Positions 1 through 7,713 of a DNA stretch of 16,049 nucleotides are shown here, one piece after another. This DNA is from CALJIC01 sp039805565 (GTDB lineage Bacteria; Chloroflexota; Chloroflexia; Chloroflexales; Roseiflexaceae). The stretch spans positions 1 to 16,049 of the forward strand of contig JBDLTZ010000054.1 in assembly GCA_039805565.1 (NCBI GenBank). The letters run 5' to 3'. The notes beneath the pieces were generated by a model that did no database searches, was not told the DNA's origin, and saw only the letters and a program-made list of their open reading frames with translations. Every line of letters begins with the position of its first letter. Position 1 is the first letter of the stretch. The position numbers and the translations under genes are program-made.

Positions 1-333
1 CTGGGCCTCGGCGTTCTTGAGCTGGGCCTCGGCGCGTGCCAGGCGCGCCTGCTGCTCGGCATTGTCCAGCCGGGCCAGCAGCGCGCCGGCCTTGGCGGTC
101 TCGCCGTCCTTCACGAGCACCTCGGCCACCACACCCCCCTGCACGAGGCTCAGCGCCGCGCTGCGCGCCGGGATGACCCGTGCCTCGGCCACAACCGCGT
201 TCCCCGCGAGGACGGCAGTGGGCACCGGCACGGTGTCCGAGGCGGCCGCGGGCTTATTCATGCTGGTGACCGCGAAGAAGCCGCCGCCTGCAATGGCAAG
301 CGCCGTCACGCCGATCAAGAAAGTCTTTCTCAC
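1..333 (-). CDS. Efflux periplasmic adaptor (HlyD/RND membrane-fusion family), N-terminal part only
   Basis: This is the first 111 codons of a leftward gene that continues beyond base 1. It starts at a GTG (333-331) preceded by a strong GAGGAGGG Shine-Dalgarno. The protein opens with a positively charged start (MRKTFLIG) and one hydrophobic segment (about residues 5-24), a signal-anchor for export. A biotinyl/lipoyl-like half-domain follows, with VVAEVLVKDGETAKAGALLA at about 66-85; this is the hallmark of membrane-fusion proteins that bridge an inner-membrane pump to the outside. It then enters a helical hairpin rich in Gln, Ala and Glu (AEQQARLARAEAQLKNAEAQ-like), where the window ends. An ABC- or RND-type pump gene would be expected further left. 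The family call is firm; the pump type and substrate cannot be seen. An internal ATG near 260 is a less likely start because it would remove the export signal. Confidence 0.82.
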   Translation of the reverse strand, partial: MRKTFLIGVTALAIAGGGFFAVTSMNKPAAASDTVPVPTAVLAGNAVVAEARVIPARSAALSLVQGGVVAEVLVKDGETAKAGALLARLDNAEQQARLARAEAQLKNAEAQ

Positions 334-471
334 CGGGCCCTCCTCAGAGCACTTGAGTGCGCGCTGTGCGCTGCATCCGAACTGCCCTTGTTATACCCGG
401 TGCGGGGTGTGGCGCCATCTGGCCAACGTCGCGGGGCTGATGTTACCTTCGAAGGACGGGCTGTCTCCGCC

Positions 472-1161
472 TCATGACGGAGCAAGCTCCGCCTGGAGTG
501 CCAGCAGCTCCTCGTAGTCCTGCACAATCAGATCGGCCGCGGTGTTGGCGCGCAGCTCATCGGCGGTGTGGGTGGTGGCGAGCGCGACGCAGCGCATGCC
601 GGCGGCCTTGGCGGCGGCCACGCCGGAGTAGGCGTCCTCGAAGGCCAGGCAGCGCCCGGGGGGGACGCCGAGGCGGCGTGCGGCCTCGAGGAAGATGTCT
701 GGGGCCGGCTTGCCGTTCGGCACCTCTGAGCCGAGCGTCACGGCGGCGAAGCGGCGCTCCATGCCGAGCACGCGCAGCATCGGCTCCACGTTGATCGCCG
801 GCGCCGAGGTGGCGAGGCCGACGGGCACGCCGCGGGCGTCGAGCAGATCGAGCAGGCGCGTGAAGCCGGGCAGCAGCGTGATCGCATCCATGAGCGTGTG
901 GTAGATGCGCTCCTTCTCCTCGGCGTAGCGCTCGATCTCTTCGTCGGTCAGCTCGCGGCTGAAGAGCACCGGCAGAATCTCGCGGTTGCGCTTGCCCGAG
1001 AGGCCGGCGGCCACGTCGGGCGAGGGGGGCGCGAGCTCGTAGCGCCGGCCGAAGATGACGAACGCCTCGGCGTGCAGGTGCATATTATTGGTGATGGTGC
1101 CGTCCATGTCGAAGATGGCGGCGTCGAAGTTGTTGATCATGTTACATGTTTCACTTTGCAT
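472..1161 (-). CDS. HAD-superfamily hydrolase, beta-phosphoglucomutase/phosphatase-like (subfamily IA)
   Basis: A cytosolic haloacid-dehalogenase-fold phosphatase or phosphomutase. All four HAD motifs are visible: I, FDMDGT with nucleophile Asp18 and acid/base Asp20; II, VGLATSAP; III, the lysine of GKPAPDIF; IV, AFEDAYSGVAAAKAAGM with the Mg-binding Glu-Asp pair. A helical cap lies between motifs I and II, as in beta-phosphoglucomutase and sugar-phosphate phosphatases. The substrate cannot be told from sequence. Two starts are possible: the ATG at 1161 (229 aa, with a GGAAG-like site upstream, overlapping the smc stop by 11 bases) and the ATG at 1140 (222 aa, no clear Shine-Dalgarno, giving a family-typical MINNFDAAIFDMDGT start). 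I chose 1161 for its ribosome site, but 1140 is nearly as likely. The overlap implies co-transcription and translational coupling with smc. The stop is TGA at 474-472. Confidence 0.88.
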   Translation of the reverse strand: MQSETCNMINNFDAAIFDMDGTITNNMHLHAEAFVIFGRRYELAPPSPDVAAGLSGKRNREILPVLFSRELTDEEIERYAEEKERIYHTLMDAITLLPGFTRLLDLLDARGVPVGLATSAPAINVEPMLRVLGMERRFAAVTLGSEVPNGKPAPDIFLEAARRLGVPPGRCLAFEDAYSGVAAAKAAGMRCVALATTHTADELRANTAADLIVQDYEELLALQAELAPS

Positions 1162-4100
1162 TTTCGACTTCTTCCAGGCGCAGCGACAGGATCCTGGATG
1201 CGCCGTCTTCACCCATCGAGACGCCGTAGATCGTGTCGGCGACCTCGATCGTGCCGCGGTTGTGGGTGACGATGAGGAACTGGGTCTGCTCGGTCAGGTC
1301 GGTGAGGGCCTCGCGGAAGCGACCGACGTTGCTTTCGTCAAGCGCGGCGTCCACCTCGTCCAGGACGCAGAAGGGGGATGGATTGACCTTCAGGATGGCG
1401 AACAGCAGCGCTGCCGCGGTGAGCGAGCGCTCGCCGCCGGAGAGCAGCGCGAGGGTCTGCTGGCGTTTGCCCGGAGGGCGGGCGATGATCTCGACCCCGA
1501 GGCCCTCGATACGCTCGTGGCCGTTGCTGCTGCCGTCCTGCTGCGCTTTGCCCTCGCTCCGCAGGAGGAGGAGCTGTGCCTCGCCGCCGCCAAAGAGCCT
1601 GACGAAGCTGTGCTCGAACTCGGCTGCAACGGCGCTGAAGGTCGCCTCGAAGCGGGCGCGCATGGCCTCGTCGAGCGCGGCGATCAGCTCGTTGAGCGAG
1701 CCGGAAGCTCGCCGCAGGTCGTCGGTCTGCGAGCTGAGGAACTCGTGGCGCTGGTTGGCCTCCTCGTACTCCTCGAGCGCCAGGGGGTTGACGGCGCCGA
1801 GGCGCGCGAGTCTGGACTTGAGGTTTTGGATGTTGGATTGAAGATCTTCGTCTCCTATGATGGGTGGGTGGGACGCTGCGAGAGGCTGCCCCTCGCGCTC
1901 CTCCTCCTCGTGCGCCAGCGCCTCGATGTCGATGTCGTCGCCCGCGGCGCGCTCCCAGAGCGTGTCGATGCGGTCGCGGGCGCGCTGGAGATCCAGCGTA
2001 GCGCGGCCGTGCGCCGTCTCGGCCTCGAGCGTAGCGGCGGAGAGCTCGGCCTCGCGCGTCTCGGTCTCCGTCAGGCTGGCCTCGTGAGCGGCGAGCTGCT
2101 CCTCGGCCGGGCCGATCTGGTGGCGCAGGTCGTCGATCTGGGTGAGCAGGGAGGCGTGCGCGGCTTCGAGCTCCTGGTTGCGCGCGGCGAGGGCGGCGTG
2201 TTCGCGGTCCAGCTCGGCGGCGCGGCGGTCAGCGGCGGCGCGCTGGTCCGCAAGGCGGGCGAGGTTCTGGTCGCCGGCGTGGAGCAGCGCGCGCTCGGCG
2301 CGAGCCTCGCCCTCGGCGGCGGCGGCGGTGGCGCGCTGATCGGCGAGGCGGACGCGGGCATCGCGCTCCTCGTCGGCGCGGGCCTGCTCCTCGGCGCGCA
2401 GCGCCTCGAGGCGGGCGCGGGCCTCGGCCTCGCGGGCCTCGAGGGCGGCGTGCTCCTCGGCCAGGGCGTGCTCCTGGGCCTCGAGGTCGGCCAGGTCGGC
2501 GGCGGCCTGATCGAGGCGGGCGCGCTGGAGGGCGGCATCGGCCTCGGCGCGGTCGGTGGTGCGGCGGGTGGCCTCGGCCTCAGCGCGGTGGGCCTCGGTC
2601 TCCTGGGCGGCGCGGCGGCGGGCCGGCTCGGCGTCGTGGAGGGCACGCTCGGCGGCGGCCACCTCGCGGTCCACGGCAGCGCGCTCCGCGGCGGCGTGCT
2701 CCACCGCGTGGCGCAGGGCCTTGACCTGCTCAGGCAGCTCGCGCAGCTCGCGCTCGCGGCGCAGGGCCCCGCTCTCCTTGATCTGTGCGCCGCCGGTGAC
2801 GGCGCCGCCGCTGCTCACCTGCTCGCCGGCCAGCGTCACGATCGTCCAGCCGCCTCCGATCCGGCGCAGCTCACGGCGGGCCACTGGCAGGTCCTGGACC
2901 ACGAGCGTGCGGGCGAGGAGGTAGTCCACCACGATGCGGTAGTGCGGGTCGCAGTCGACGAGGTCGGCGGCGACTCCGAGCACGCCGTCGCCGGCCGGGG
3001 GGCGGCGGTCGTTTGTGGGCGGCCGGATCGTATCCAGCGGCAGGAAGGTAGCTCGCCCGGCCCCCGAGCGCCTGAGCGCCTCGATCGCGTCCTCGGCATC
3101 GGCCCACTGCTCGACCACGACGTGTTGGAGGCGCGAGCCGAGCGCAACCTCGATAGCCGTCTCGAGCTGCGCGGGGACCCGGACGAGCGAGGAGACCAGC
3201 GCGAAGCCGGGGCGGCGCTGGGTCTCGGCCCACTGCATGGCGGCCTTGACACCGGCGAAGGCCCCGGCGTAGCTGCGCTGGAGGCGGGTGAGCGACTCGA
3301 GGCGCGCCTCGGCGTCGGCCAGGGCGCGGCGCGCCTGTGCGGCAGTCTCATCGGCGCGGGCGCGTCCGGCGCGGGCTGTGTCGAGCGCCTGGCGGGCGGC
3401 TTCGGCGGCGGCGGCAGCCTGGCGGGCGGCCTCGGCAGCGGCCTCAGCGCGGGCCTGGGCCTCGTCGAGCGCGGCGCGGCGGGCGGCGAGGATGGACTGC
3501 GCGGCCTCGAGGGCGGCGGCGTGGCCGGCCTGGTCCTGAGCCAAGCGGGCGCGGCGCAGGGCGATCTGCTCGGCGCGGCGGCGGCGCTCCGCGAGGGCGG
3601 CCGCGGCCTCGAGCTCAGCGCGCTGGGCGGCATCGAGTACCTGACGGGCGGCGCGGCGCTCGGCGTCGCGCGTGGCGAGGTCCTGCTCCATCGCGGCGGC
3701 AGCGGCGCGCAGCTCGGCGAGGCGCTCTTCGCAGGCGGCGAGGCGTGCGGCCACGGCCGTGCGGTCCTGCTCGAGCTCCTCGCGGCGCAGGTCGAGCTCG
3801 CGTGCGGAGCGCTCCTGCTCCTCGGCCTGGCGGATGAGGGCTGCGTGGCGCTCGTTACCCACCGCCAGGTTGCGCTGGGCGGCCTCGGCGCGGGTGTGGA
3901 GAGCGCTGCTCTCATTGTGGAGCGCGGCGAGAGCGGCGCGCTGGGCGCGGAGGGCCTCGCGGCCGGCGCGCAGCTCCTCGGAGAGCGTGGCGAGGGCGGC
4001 GCGCTGGGTGTGGAGGGCCTCCTCGGCGCGGAACTGAGCGGCCTCGCACGCCTGGAGGGCGGCGCGTGCCGCGCGCCAGAGGGCGGCGTAGTGGCGCAGG

Positions 4101-4768
4101 AGGAACTCGCGCAGCTCGGTGGTGAGCTCACGGTGGGTGCGCGCCAGGGCCGCCTGGCGCTTGAGCGAGCGCATGCGCGGCTCTAGCTCGGCGAGCAAGT
4201 CGGCCACGCGCTCGACGTTGGTGTTCGTCTCGCGCAGGCGGCGCTCGGCGTCGGCGCGGCGCCCCTCGTAGACGCTGATCTCGGCGGCGTCCTCGAAGAG
4301 GCGTCGGCGGTCTGTTGTGCTCAGGTTGAGCGCCTGATCCACCAAGCCCTGGTTGATGACCGTGTAGGAGCCGCCGAGGGGGCCGATCGCCTCCTGGATA
4401 TCGCGCAGGCGCACCTTGCTGCGGTTGATAAAGTACTCGTTCTCGCCGGCGCGTGTGGCGCGGCGGGAGATCGTGACCTCGCCGTAGGGCAGGGGCAGCA
4501 GGCGGTCTGAGTTATCGATCGTGAGGGACACCTCGGCGAAGCCAGCGGGGGCGCGGCGCCCGCCGCCACCGAAGATCAGATCCTCGGTGCGCTTCGAGCG
4601 CAGTGTCGCGAAGCTCTGCTCCCCGATTACCCAGCGGATTGCATCGACTAAGTTTGATTTCCCACACCCATTTGAGCCGATGATAGCGGTGACGCCCGGC
4701 TGGAACTCGAAGACCGTGCGGTTGGCGAAGGTCTTGAAGCCCTGGATGTCGAGTCGTTTGAGGTACAT
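1151..4768 (-). CDS. smc: Chromosome segregation/condensation ATPase SMC
   Basis: Structural maintenance of chromosomes protein, 1205 aa, normal for bacterial SMC. As a dimer with ScpA/ScpB it loads on DNA and extrudes loops to compact and separate chromosomes. The N-terminal head has Walker A GSNGCGKSN (31-39). A long Ala/Glu/Arg-rich coiled coil runs from about 160 to 500. The hinge spans about 500-662 and ends in the conserved VSSGGAVTGG. The return coil runs to about 1040. The C-terminal head has the ABC signature LSGGERS (1110-1116), Walker B FCVLDEVDAALD with Asp1137-Glu1138, the D-loop, and THNRGTIEVAD. The start at 4768 gives the standard MYLKRLDIQGFKTF opening; the open frame extends upstream, but that part is promoter. 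scpA and scpB are not in the window. A proline-rich insert (RPPTNDRRPPAGDG) lies in a hinge loop. The strand opposite this gene carries a 1043-codon open frame that is only a by-product of its Ala-rich, GC-rich codons. Confidence 0.97.
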   Translation of the reverse strand: MYLKRLDIQGFKTFANRTVFEFQPGVTAIIGSNGCGKSNLVDAIRWVIGEQSFATLRSKRTEDLIFGGGGRRAPAGFAEVSLTIDNSDRLLPLPYGEVTISRRATRAGENEYFINRSKVRLRDIQEAIGPLGGSYTVINQGLVDQALNLSTTDRRRLFEDAAEISVYEGRRADAERRLRETNTNVERVADLLAELEPRMRSLKRQAALARTHRELTTELREFLLRHYAALWRAARAALQACEAAQFRAEEALHTQRAALATLSEELRAGREALRAQRAALAALHNESSALHTRAEAAQRNLAVGNERHAALIRQAEEQERSARELDLRREELEQDRTAVAARLAACEERLAELRAAAAAMEQDLATRDAERRAARQVLDAAQRAELEAAAALAERRRRAEQIALRRARLAQDQAGHAAALEAAQSILAARRAALDEAQARAEAAAEAARQAAAAAEAARQALDTARAGRARADETAAQARRALADAEARLESLTRLQRSYAGAFAGVKAAMQWAETQRRPGFALVSSLVRVPAQLETAIEVALGSRLQHVVVEQWADAEDAIEALRRSGAGRATFLPLDTIRPPTNDRRPPAGDGVLGVAADLVDCDPHYRIVVDYLLARTLVVQDLPVARRELRRIGGGWTIVTLAGEQVSSGGAVTGGAQIKESGALRRERELRELPEQVKALRHAVEHAAAERAAVDREVAAAERALHDAEPARRRAAQETEAHRAEAEATRRTTDRAEADAALQRARLDQAAADLADLEAQEHALAEEHAALEAREAEARARLEALRAEEQARADEERDARVRLADQRATAAAAEGEARAERALLHAGDQNLARLADQRAAADRRAAELDREHAALAARNQELEAAHASLLTQIDDLRHQIGPAEEQLAAHEASLTETETREAELSAATLEAETAHGRATLDLQRARDRIDTLWERAAGDDIDIEALAHEEEEREGQPLAASHPPIIGDEDLQSNIQNLKSRLARLGAVNPLALEEYEEANQRHEFLSSQTDDLRRASGSLNELIAALDEAMRARFEATFSAVAAEFEHSFVRLFGGGEAQLLLLRSEGKAQQDGSSNGHERIEGLGVEIIARPPGKRQQTLALLSGGERSLTAAALLFAILKVNPSPFCVLDEVDAALDESNVGRFREALTDLTEQTQFLIVTHNRGTIEVADTIYGVSMGEDGASRILSLRLEEVENAK

Positions 4769-4801
4769 GCGTTCCGTGTGGCGCTGCGGCGACGATTGTG
4801 C

Positions 4802-4810
4802 ATTATAGCA
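4802..4810 (-). promoter_or_regulatory. Extended -10 promoter of smc
   Basis: Read on the minus strand this is TGCTATAAT: a perfect -10 hexamer (4807-4802) with the TGn extension. No convincing -35 lies 16-18 bases upstream, which suits an extended -10 promoter. Transcription should start near 4795, leaving an untranslated leader of about 27 bases before the ATG at 4768. Confidence 0.6.
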
Positions 4811-4986
4811 CAGGCTTGCGGCCGTCTCCTGCACTCTGGAGGTGTGGGCGGAGCTAGATCTGCACAAACATTGACATATAGCGGCAAACACGTCATGATT
4901 AACAAATCCCATTTGGGAGGCTGGAACTAGAGGTGCGCTCTGTGGCGCCGACTCCGCAATCGAGCCATGATTGCAGTTCGTTCATC

Positions 4987-5016
4987 TTGACAGAACATGG
5001 TCCGAGCGAGTATCAT
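4987..5016 (+). promoter_or_regulatory. Sigma-70 type promoter of rny
   Basis: A perfect -35 TTGACA (4987-4992) lies 18 bases before TATCAT (5011-5016), a five-of-six match to the -10 consensus. The predicted start near 5023 gives a leader of about 110 bases before the GTG of rny, longer than translation needs and ending in the hairpin at 5100-5117. Confidence 0.65.
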
Positions 5017-5099
5017 TATCATTACCCAGGATCACGTGCAACGCGATCACGAGCCTCAAGTGGAGCCGCATAGCGGCCCACTCTCCGGTCGCTGTCTGT

Positions 5100-5127
5100 T
5101 GCACTTTAACAAGTGCATAGTGGGAGG
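5100..5127 (+). promoter_or_regulatory. Hairpin directly upstream of the rny ribosome binding site
   Basis: TGCACTT (5100-5106) and AAGTGCA (5111-5117) form a perfect 7-bp stem with loop TAAC. It ends four bases before the strong Shine-Dalgarno GGGAGG (5122-5127), which lies 5 bases before the GTG start at 5133. The site itself is left free. The hairpin may protect the 5' end or mark a processing or binding site, but a function is only inferred. Confidence 0.5.
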
Positions 5128-5132
5128 ACGTC

Positions 5133-6665
5133 GTGCAAGGGCTTGAATGGGCCGTGCTGGCGCTGATGGCAGGTCTTGCCATTGGTGTGGGTATCGGCAT
5201 TGCCATCTACAGGAATACCATGCAGAGCCGTCTCCGGCAGGCAGAGGCTGAGACGCGCCTGCAGCTCGAGGCGGCTCGTTCGGAGCAGAAGGACTTGGTC
5301 CTGCGTGCGACGGACGAGGCGCTGCGGCTTCGCAACGAGGCAGAGGCGCAGATCCGAGATGCGCGGGGGGCGCTCACCAAGCAGGAGGAGCGTCTGCAGC
5401 GCAAGGAGGAGAACCTCGACCGGAAGCTGGATGGGGTCGAGCGTCGTGAGCGGCAGCTCCAGAGCCGTGAGCGGCAGATCGAGCAGCTCCAGCAGGAGGC
5501 CGACCAGCTCCGCAACCAGCAGCGCGCTGAGCTGGAGCGGGTCTCGGCGCTGAGCCAGGAGGACGCCCGAGGCATCATTCTGCAGCGCGTCGAGCAGGAG
5601 ACGCGTGAGGAAAGCGCGCGGCGCATCCGCGAAATCGAGAAGCAGGTGCGCGAGGAGGCGGACAAGACGGCACGCAAGATCGTCAGCCTGGCTATCCAGC
5701 GCTGCGCGTCGGATTACGTCGCCGAAGTCACCGTCTCGACAGTGGCGCTCCCGAGCGAGGAGCTCAAGGGGCGCATCATCGGGCGTGAGGGCCGCAACAT
5801 CCGGGCGTTCGAGCAGTTCACCGGGGTCGACATTATCGTCGACGACACCCCGGAGGCTGTCACCCTCTCGTGTCACGACCCAGTTCGTCGTGAGGTGGCG
5901 CGCCTCTCGCTGATCAAGCTGCTGAAAGACGGCCGCATCCACCCGACTCGCATCGAGGAGGTCGTCAACAAGACGCAGCAGGAGGTCGACCAGATAATGC
6001 GGGAGGAGGGGGAGCGCGTAGCCTACGAGGCGAACGTGCAAGGACTTCACCCGGACCTGATCAAACTCCTAGGCAGGCTGAAGTATCGCACCAGCTACGG
6101 CCAGAATGTGCTCCAGCACTCGCTGGAGTGCGCGCTGTTGGCGGCTCACATGGCGGCCGAGCTGGGCGCAAACATCAACGTGGCCAAGACTGCCGCGCTG
6201 CTACACGATATCGGCAAGGCTGTAGATCACGAGGTCCAGGGCCCGCACGCCCTCATTGGTGCCGACATCGCCCGTCGGCTGGGGCGCTCGCCGGCGATCG
6301 TCCACGCGATCGCGGCGCACCACAACGATGAGGAGCCGCAGACCGTTGAGGCGTTTCTGGTGCAGGCAGTCGATGCTATCTCGGGGGGGCGCCCCGGTGC
6401 CCGACGCGAGACGCTCGACCTGTACATCAAGCGGCTCGAGGCGCTGGAGACGGTCGCCACGTCGTTCAGCGGCGTGCAGCGCGCCTTCGCCGTCCAGGCT
6501 GGGCGCGAGGTGCGCGTGATGGTGCAGCCTGACCAGATCGATGACTTGGGGAGTATCCACCTTGCTCGCGATGTCGCCAAGAAGATCGAGGAGAGCCTGC
6601 AGTATCCCGGGCAGATCAAGGTGACGATCATCCGAGAGACTCGTGCGGTGGACTACGCCCGCTAG
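5133..6665 (+). CDS. rny: Ribonuclease Y
   Basis: Membrane-anchored endoribonuclease that starts bulk mRNA decay; 510 aa, the usual length. A single N-terminal transmembrane segment (about 5-26) is followed by a charged coiled coil to about 190. The KH RNA-binding domain carries the GxxG loop in GRIIGREGRNIRAF (213-226). The HD domain has His329 in VLQHSLECA, the catalytic pair His358-Asp359 in LLHDIGK, HAIAAHHND (391-399) and the conserved Asp414 in QAVDAISGGRPGARRE. The C-terminus TRAVDYAR is typical of the family. The start is a GTG with a strong Shine-Dalgarno; the first hydrophobic helix begins right after it. It heads a rightward unit with the SpoVS gene. The order rny then spoVS resembles Bacillus ymdA-ymdB-spoVS, but ymdB is absent here. 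Confidence 0.97.
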   Translation: MQGLEWAVLALMAGLAIGVGIGIAIYRNTMQSRLRQAEAETRLQLEAARSEQKDLVLRATDEALRLRNEAEAQIRDARGALTKQEERLQRKEENLDRKLDGVERRERQLQSRERQIEQLQQEADQLRNQQRAELERVSALSQEDARGIILQRVEQETREESARRIREIEKQVREEADKTARKIVSLAIQRCASDYVAEVTVSTVALPSEELKGRIIGREGRNIRAFEQFTGVDIIVDDTPEAVTLSCHDPVRREVARLSLIKLLKDGRIHPTRIEEVVNKTQQEVDQIMREEGERVAYEANVQGLHPDLIKLLGRLKYRTSYGQNVLQHSLECALLAAHMAAELGANINVAKTAALLHDIGKAVDHEVQGPHALIGADIARRLGRSPAIVHAIAAHHNDEEPQTVEAFLVQAVDAISGGRPGARRETLDLYIKRLEALETVATSFSGVQRAFAVQAGREVRVMVQPDQIDDLGSIHLARDVAKKIEESLQYPGQIKVTIIRETRAVDYAR

Positions 6666-6816
6666 CGCCGGAGCGCCAGCTTGGTTACCGGCCCTCGTGG
6701 CTGGCGCGCTCGGCCCGGGCGAAGGACACGCGTGTATGGACTCGGACAACGACGCCAGGGCGACAAACATCTCGGCTACATTCCGAAACGCTTCCACTAC
6801 ACCGGAGGAGGAACGT

Positions 6817-7155
6817 ATGACGAACCTGTCGCATCCCACCCCTATCGCACGTGCGGTCGGTGCGAGCGGTACCACCACTGTCGAGCGCCACGGCGCCGAG
6901 GTGCTGAAGGTCTCCACTCGCTCTCGCCCCAGCGCAGTTGCCGGCGCTATCGCCGGTGTCATCCGCGAGAGCGGGGTGGCCGAGGTCCAGTCGATCGGCG
7001 CCGGGGCCACGAACCAGGCCATCAAGGCGGTGGCGATCGCCCGCAGCTACCTCAGCGAAGAGGGTATCGACATCGTCTGTACCCCATCGTTTATCGACGT
7101 CGCGATCGATGAGGAGGAGCGCACCGCGATCCGCCTGTTTGTCGAGCGCCGCTAG
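6817..7155 (+). CDS. spoVS: Stage V sporulation protein S (SpoVS) family protein
   Basis: A 112-aa protein. Residues from about 28 onward (EVLKVSTRSRPSAVAGAIAG, then VQSIGAGATNQAIKAVAIAR and IDEEERTAIRLFVERR) match the compact SpoVS/Alba-like fold, which is about 86 aa in Firmicutes and Thermus. The first 26 or so residues (MTNLSHPTPIARAVGASG...) are an extra, low-complexity N-terminal tail. The start at 6817 is set by the near-perfect GGAGGAGG six bases upstream; the open frame continues to 6643 but overlaps the end of rny and does not look like protein. In Bacillus SpoVS affects septation and coat assembly; in non-spore-formers the role is unknown, though a nucleic-acid-binding function is plausible. 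The 151-base spacer after rny contains an imperfect hairpin (6671-6708) and no clear promoter, so shared transcription with rny is likely. A terminator follows at 7178. Confidence 0.93.
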   Translation: MTNLSHPTPIARAVGASGTTTVERHGAEVLKVSTRSRPSAVAGAIAGVIRESGVAEVQSIGAGATNQAIKAVAIARSYLSEEGIDIVCTPSFIDVAIDEEERTAIRLFVERR

Positions 7156-7177
7156 ACATCCCCTCCCACGCACACAA

Positions 7178-7216
7178 AGAGGCGGCGGGCCACATCGGCT
7201 CGCCGCCTCTCTTTCT
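7178..7216. terminator. Bidirectional intrinsic terminator after spoVS
   Basis: AGAGGCGGCG (7178-7187) pairs perfectly with CGCCGCCTCT (7201-7210). Four further inner pairs, one of them G-U, leave a 5-base loop (7192-7196). CTTTCT follows on the plus strand, and TTTGTGTG follows on the minus strand. It separates the convergent spoVS and 7231-7494 genes and can stop transcription from both. Confidence 0.85.
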
Positions 7217-7230
7217 GCGCGCTGGGGCGG

Positions 7231-7494
7231 CTACCGCGACCGCCGCTGCGACGCCAGGATCGACACTGTCATCCCAACTGTCATTGCCCCGGCGATCCCG
7301 AGCGCACCCGTCAGATCGAGGTTGCCACGAACCACCGGCGCGCCCAGCGCGAGCGCCACCCACGGGATCCACGAGGGGACGAGCAGCAGCTGCTTCCACA
7401 CGGTGTTCAGGCGTGAGCCGCCGATCACTGCGAGCGTGGCGAACCAGCCGACAAGAGCGAAGAACATAGCAATGATGACGGCGTCAGATAGCAT
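7231..7494 (-). CDS. Small hypothetical membrane protein
   Basis: An 87-aa protein I do not recognise. It is probably a real gene: an AGGAG ribosome site lies 8 bases before the ATG at 7494, it ends 20 bases from a shared terminator, and the upstream flank is A+T-rich like a promoter region. The sequence has three hydrophobic segments (about residues 4-24, 40-56 and 62-81), separated by the polar loop GGSRLNTVWKQ and the short stretch VVRGNLDLT, and ends in a basic tail (ASQRRSR). This predicts an integral membrane protein with little outside the bilayer. No catalytic motif is visible. It is convergent with spoVS and divergent from the EEP gene, so neither neighbour gives a firm hint of function. 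Confidence 0.7.
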   Translation of the reverse strand: MLSDAVIIAMFFALVGWFATLAVIGGSRLNTVWKQLLLVPSWIPWVALALGAPVVRGNLDLTGALGIAGAMTVGMTVSILASQRRSR

Positions 7495-7616
7495 GAGAAC
7501 GGCTCCTGTGTGCTCGAGTTAAAACAGTGTTATTTTACCAATCGTATCAATAAAGGCCATCCCCACCGAGTGCCCCGTTGGTCCTTCGTTGCCGTGGTAC
7601 TTCACGACAAGGTGTG

Positions 7617-7645
7617 TTGACACCCCGGTGGCAGGTGGTTACAAT
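7617..7645 (+). promoter_or_regulatory. Strong sigma-70 promoter upstream of the EEP-family gene
   Basis: TTGACA (7617-7622, perfect) and TACAAT (7640-7645, five of six) are separated by exactly 17 bases. Transcription should begin near 7652. The first structure met is the hairpin with T-tract at 7671-7705, so most transcripts could end about 50-55 bases after initiation. Confidence 0.72.
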
Positions 7646-7660
7646 ACCCATAGTGTTCCG

Positions 7661-7705
7661 CGGAGGTACGATCCTTCGTCCCAATGGGACGAGGGATTTT
7701 TGTTT
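7661..7705 (+). terminator. Leader terminator with competing hairpin (attenuator-like)
   Basis: Bases 7671-7682 and 7686-7697 form a 12-bp stem (one G-U pair) with loop AAT, followed directly by TTTTGTTT (7698-7705), a textbook intrinsic terminator. Upstream, CGGAGG (7661-7666) can instead pair with CCTTCG (7673-7678), which would break the 5' arm of the terminator and act as an anti-terminator. The ATG at 7684 lies in the loop of this hairpin, so it is unlikely to be the true start of the downstream gene. The order CCGCGG, then TTCGTCCC, then GGGACGA, then a T-run resembles the 3' end of T-box leaders, but an intact UGGN T-box bulge and a Stem I are not seen. Confidence 0.62.
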
Positions 7706-7713
7706 CAGCGACT

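Larger units (their letters stand above)
4769..5132. other. Divergent intergenic region between smc and rny
   Basis: These 364 bases hold no gene I can support. They carry the smc promoter on the minus strand and the rny promoter on the plus strand, both listed separately. Small inverted repeats are present: GCAATC/GATTGC around 4966-4980, and TCCCA/TGGGA near 4906-4917. A second, weaker plus-strand promoter candidate has TTGACA at 4871-4876 and CATGAT at 4894-4899 with a 17-base spacer. The region is clearly richer in A+T than the flanking genes, as expected for promoters. Confidence 0.7.

Noticed and set aside
1055..4186. A 1043-codon open frame on the plus strand opposite smc
   Set aside because: It is antisense to an undoubted SMC gene. 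Its Gly/Ala/Leu/Glu-rich, low-complexity translation is what GC-rich coiled-coil codons give on the other strand. No ribosome site or domain is seen.
4871..4899. Second promoter for rny (TTGACA, 17 bases, CATGAT)
   Set aside because: The -35 is perfect but the -10 matches only four of six, and a better promoter lies at 4987-5016. It is kept only as a weak candidate.
6671..6708. Terminator between rny and spoVS
   Set aside because: The imperfect stem (GAGCGCCAGC with GCTGGCGCGCTC, 2-base bulge) has a long loop and is followed by GGCCCGGG, not T residues.
7684..7713. ATG at 7684 as start of the EEP protein
   Set aside because: It lies in the loop of the 12-bp terminator hairpin, the nearest Shine-Dalgarno-like GGAGG is 17 bases away, and the added residues (MGRGIFVSAT) are coded by the stem and T-tract.
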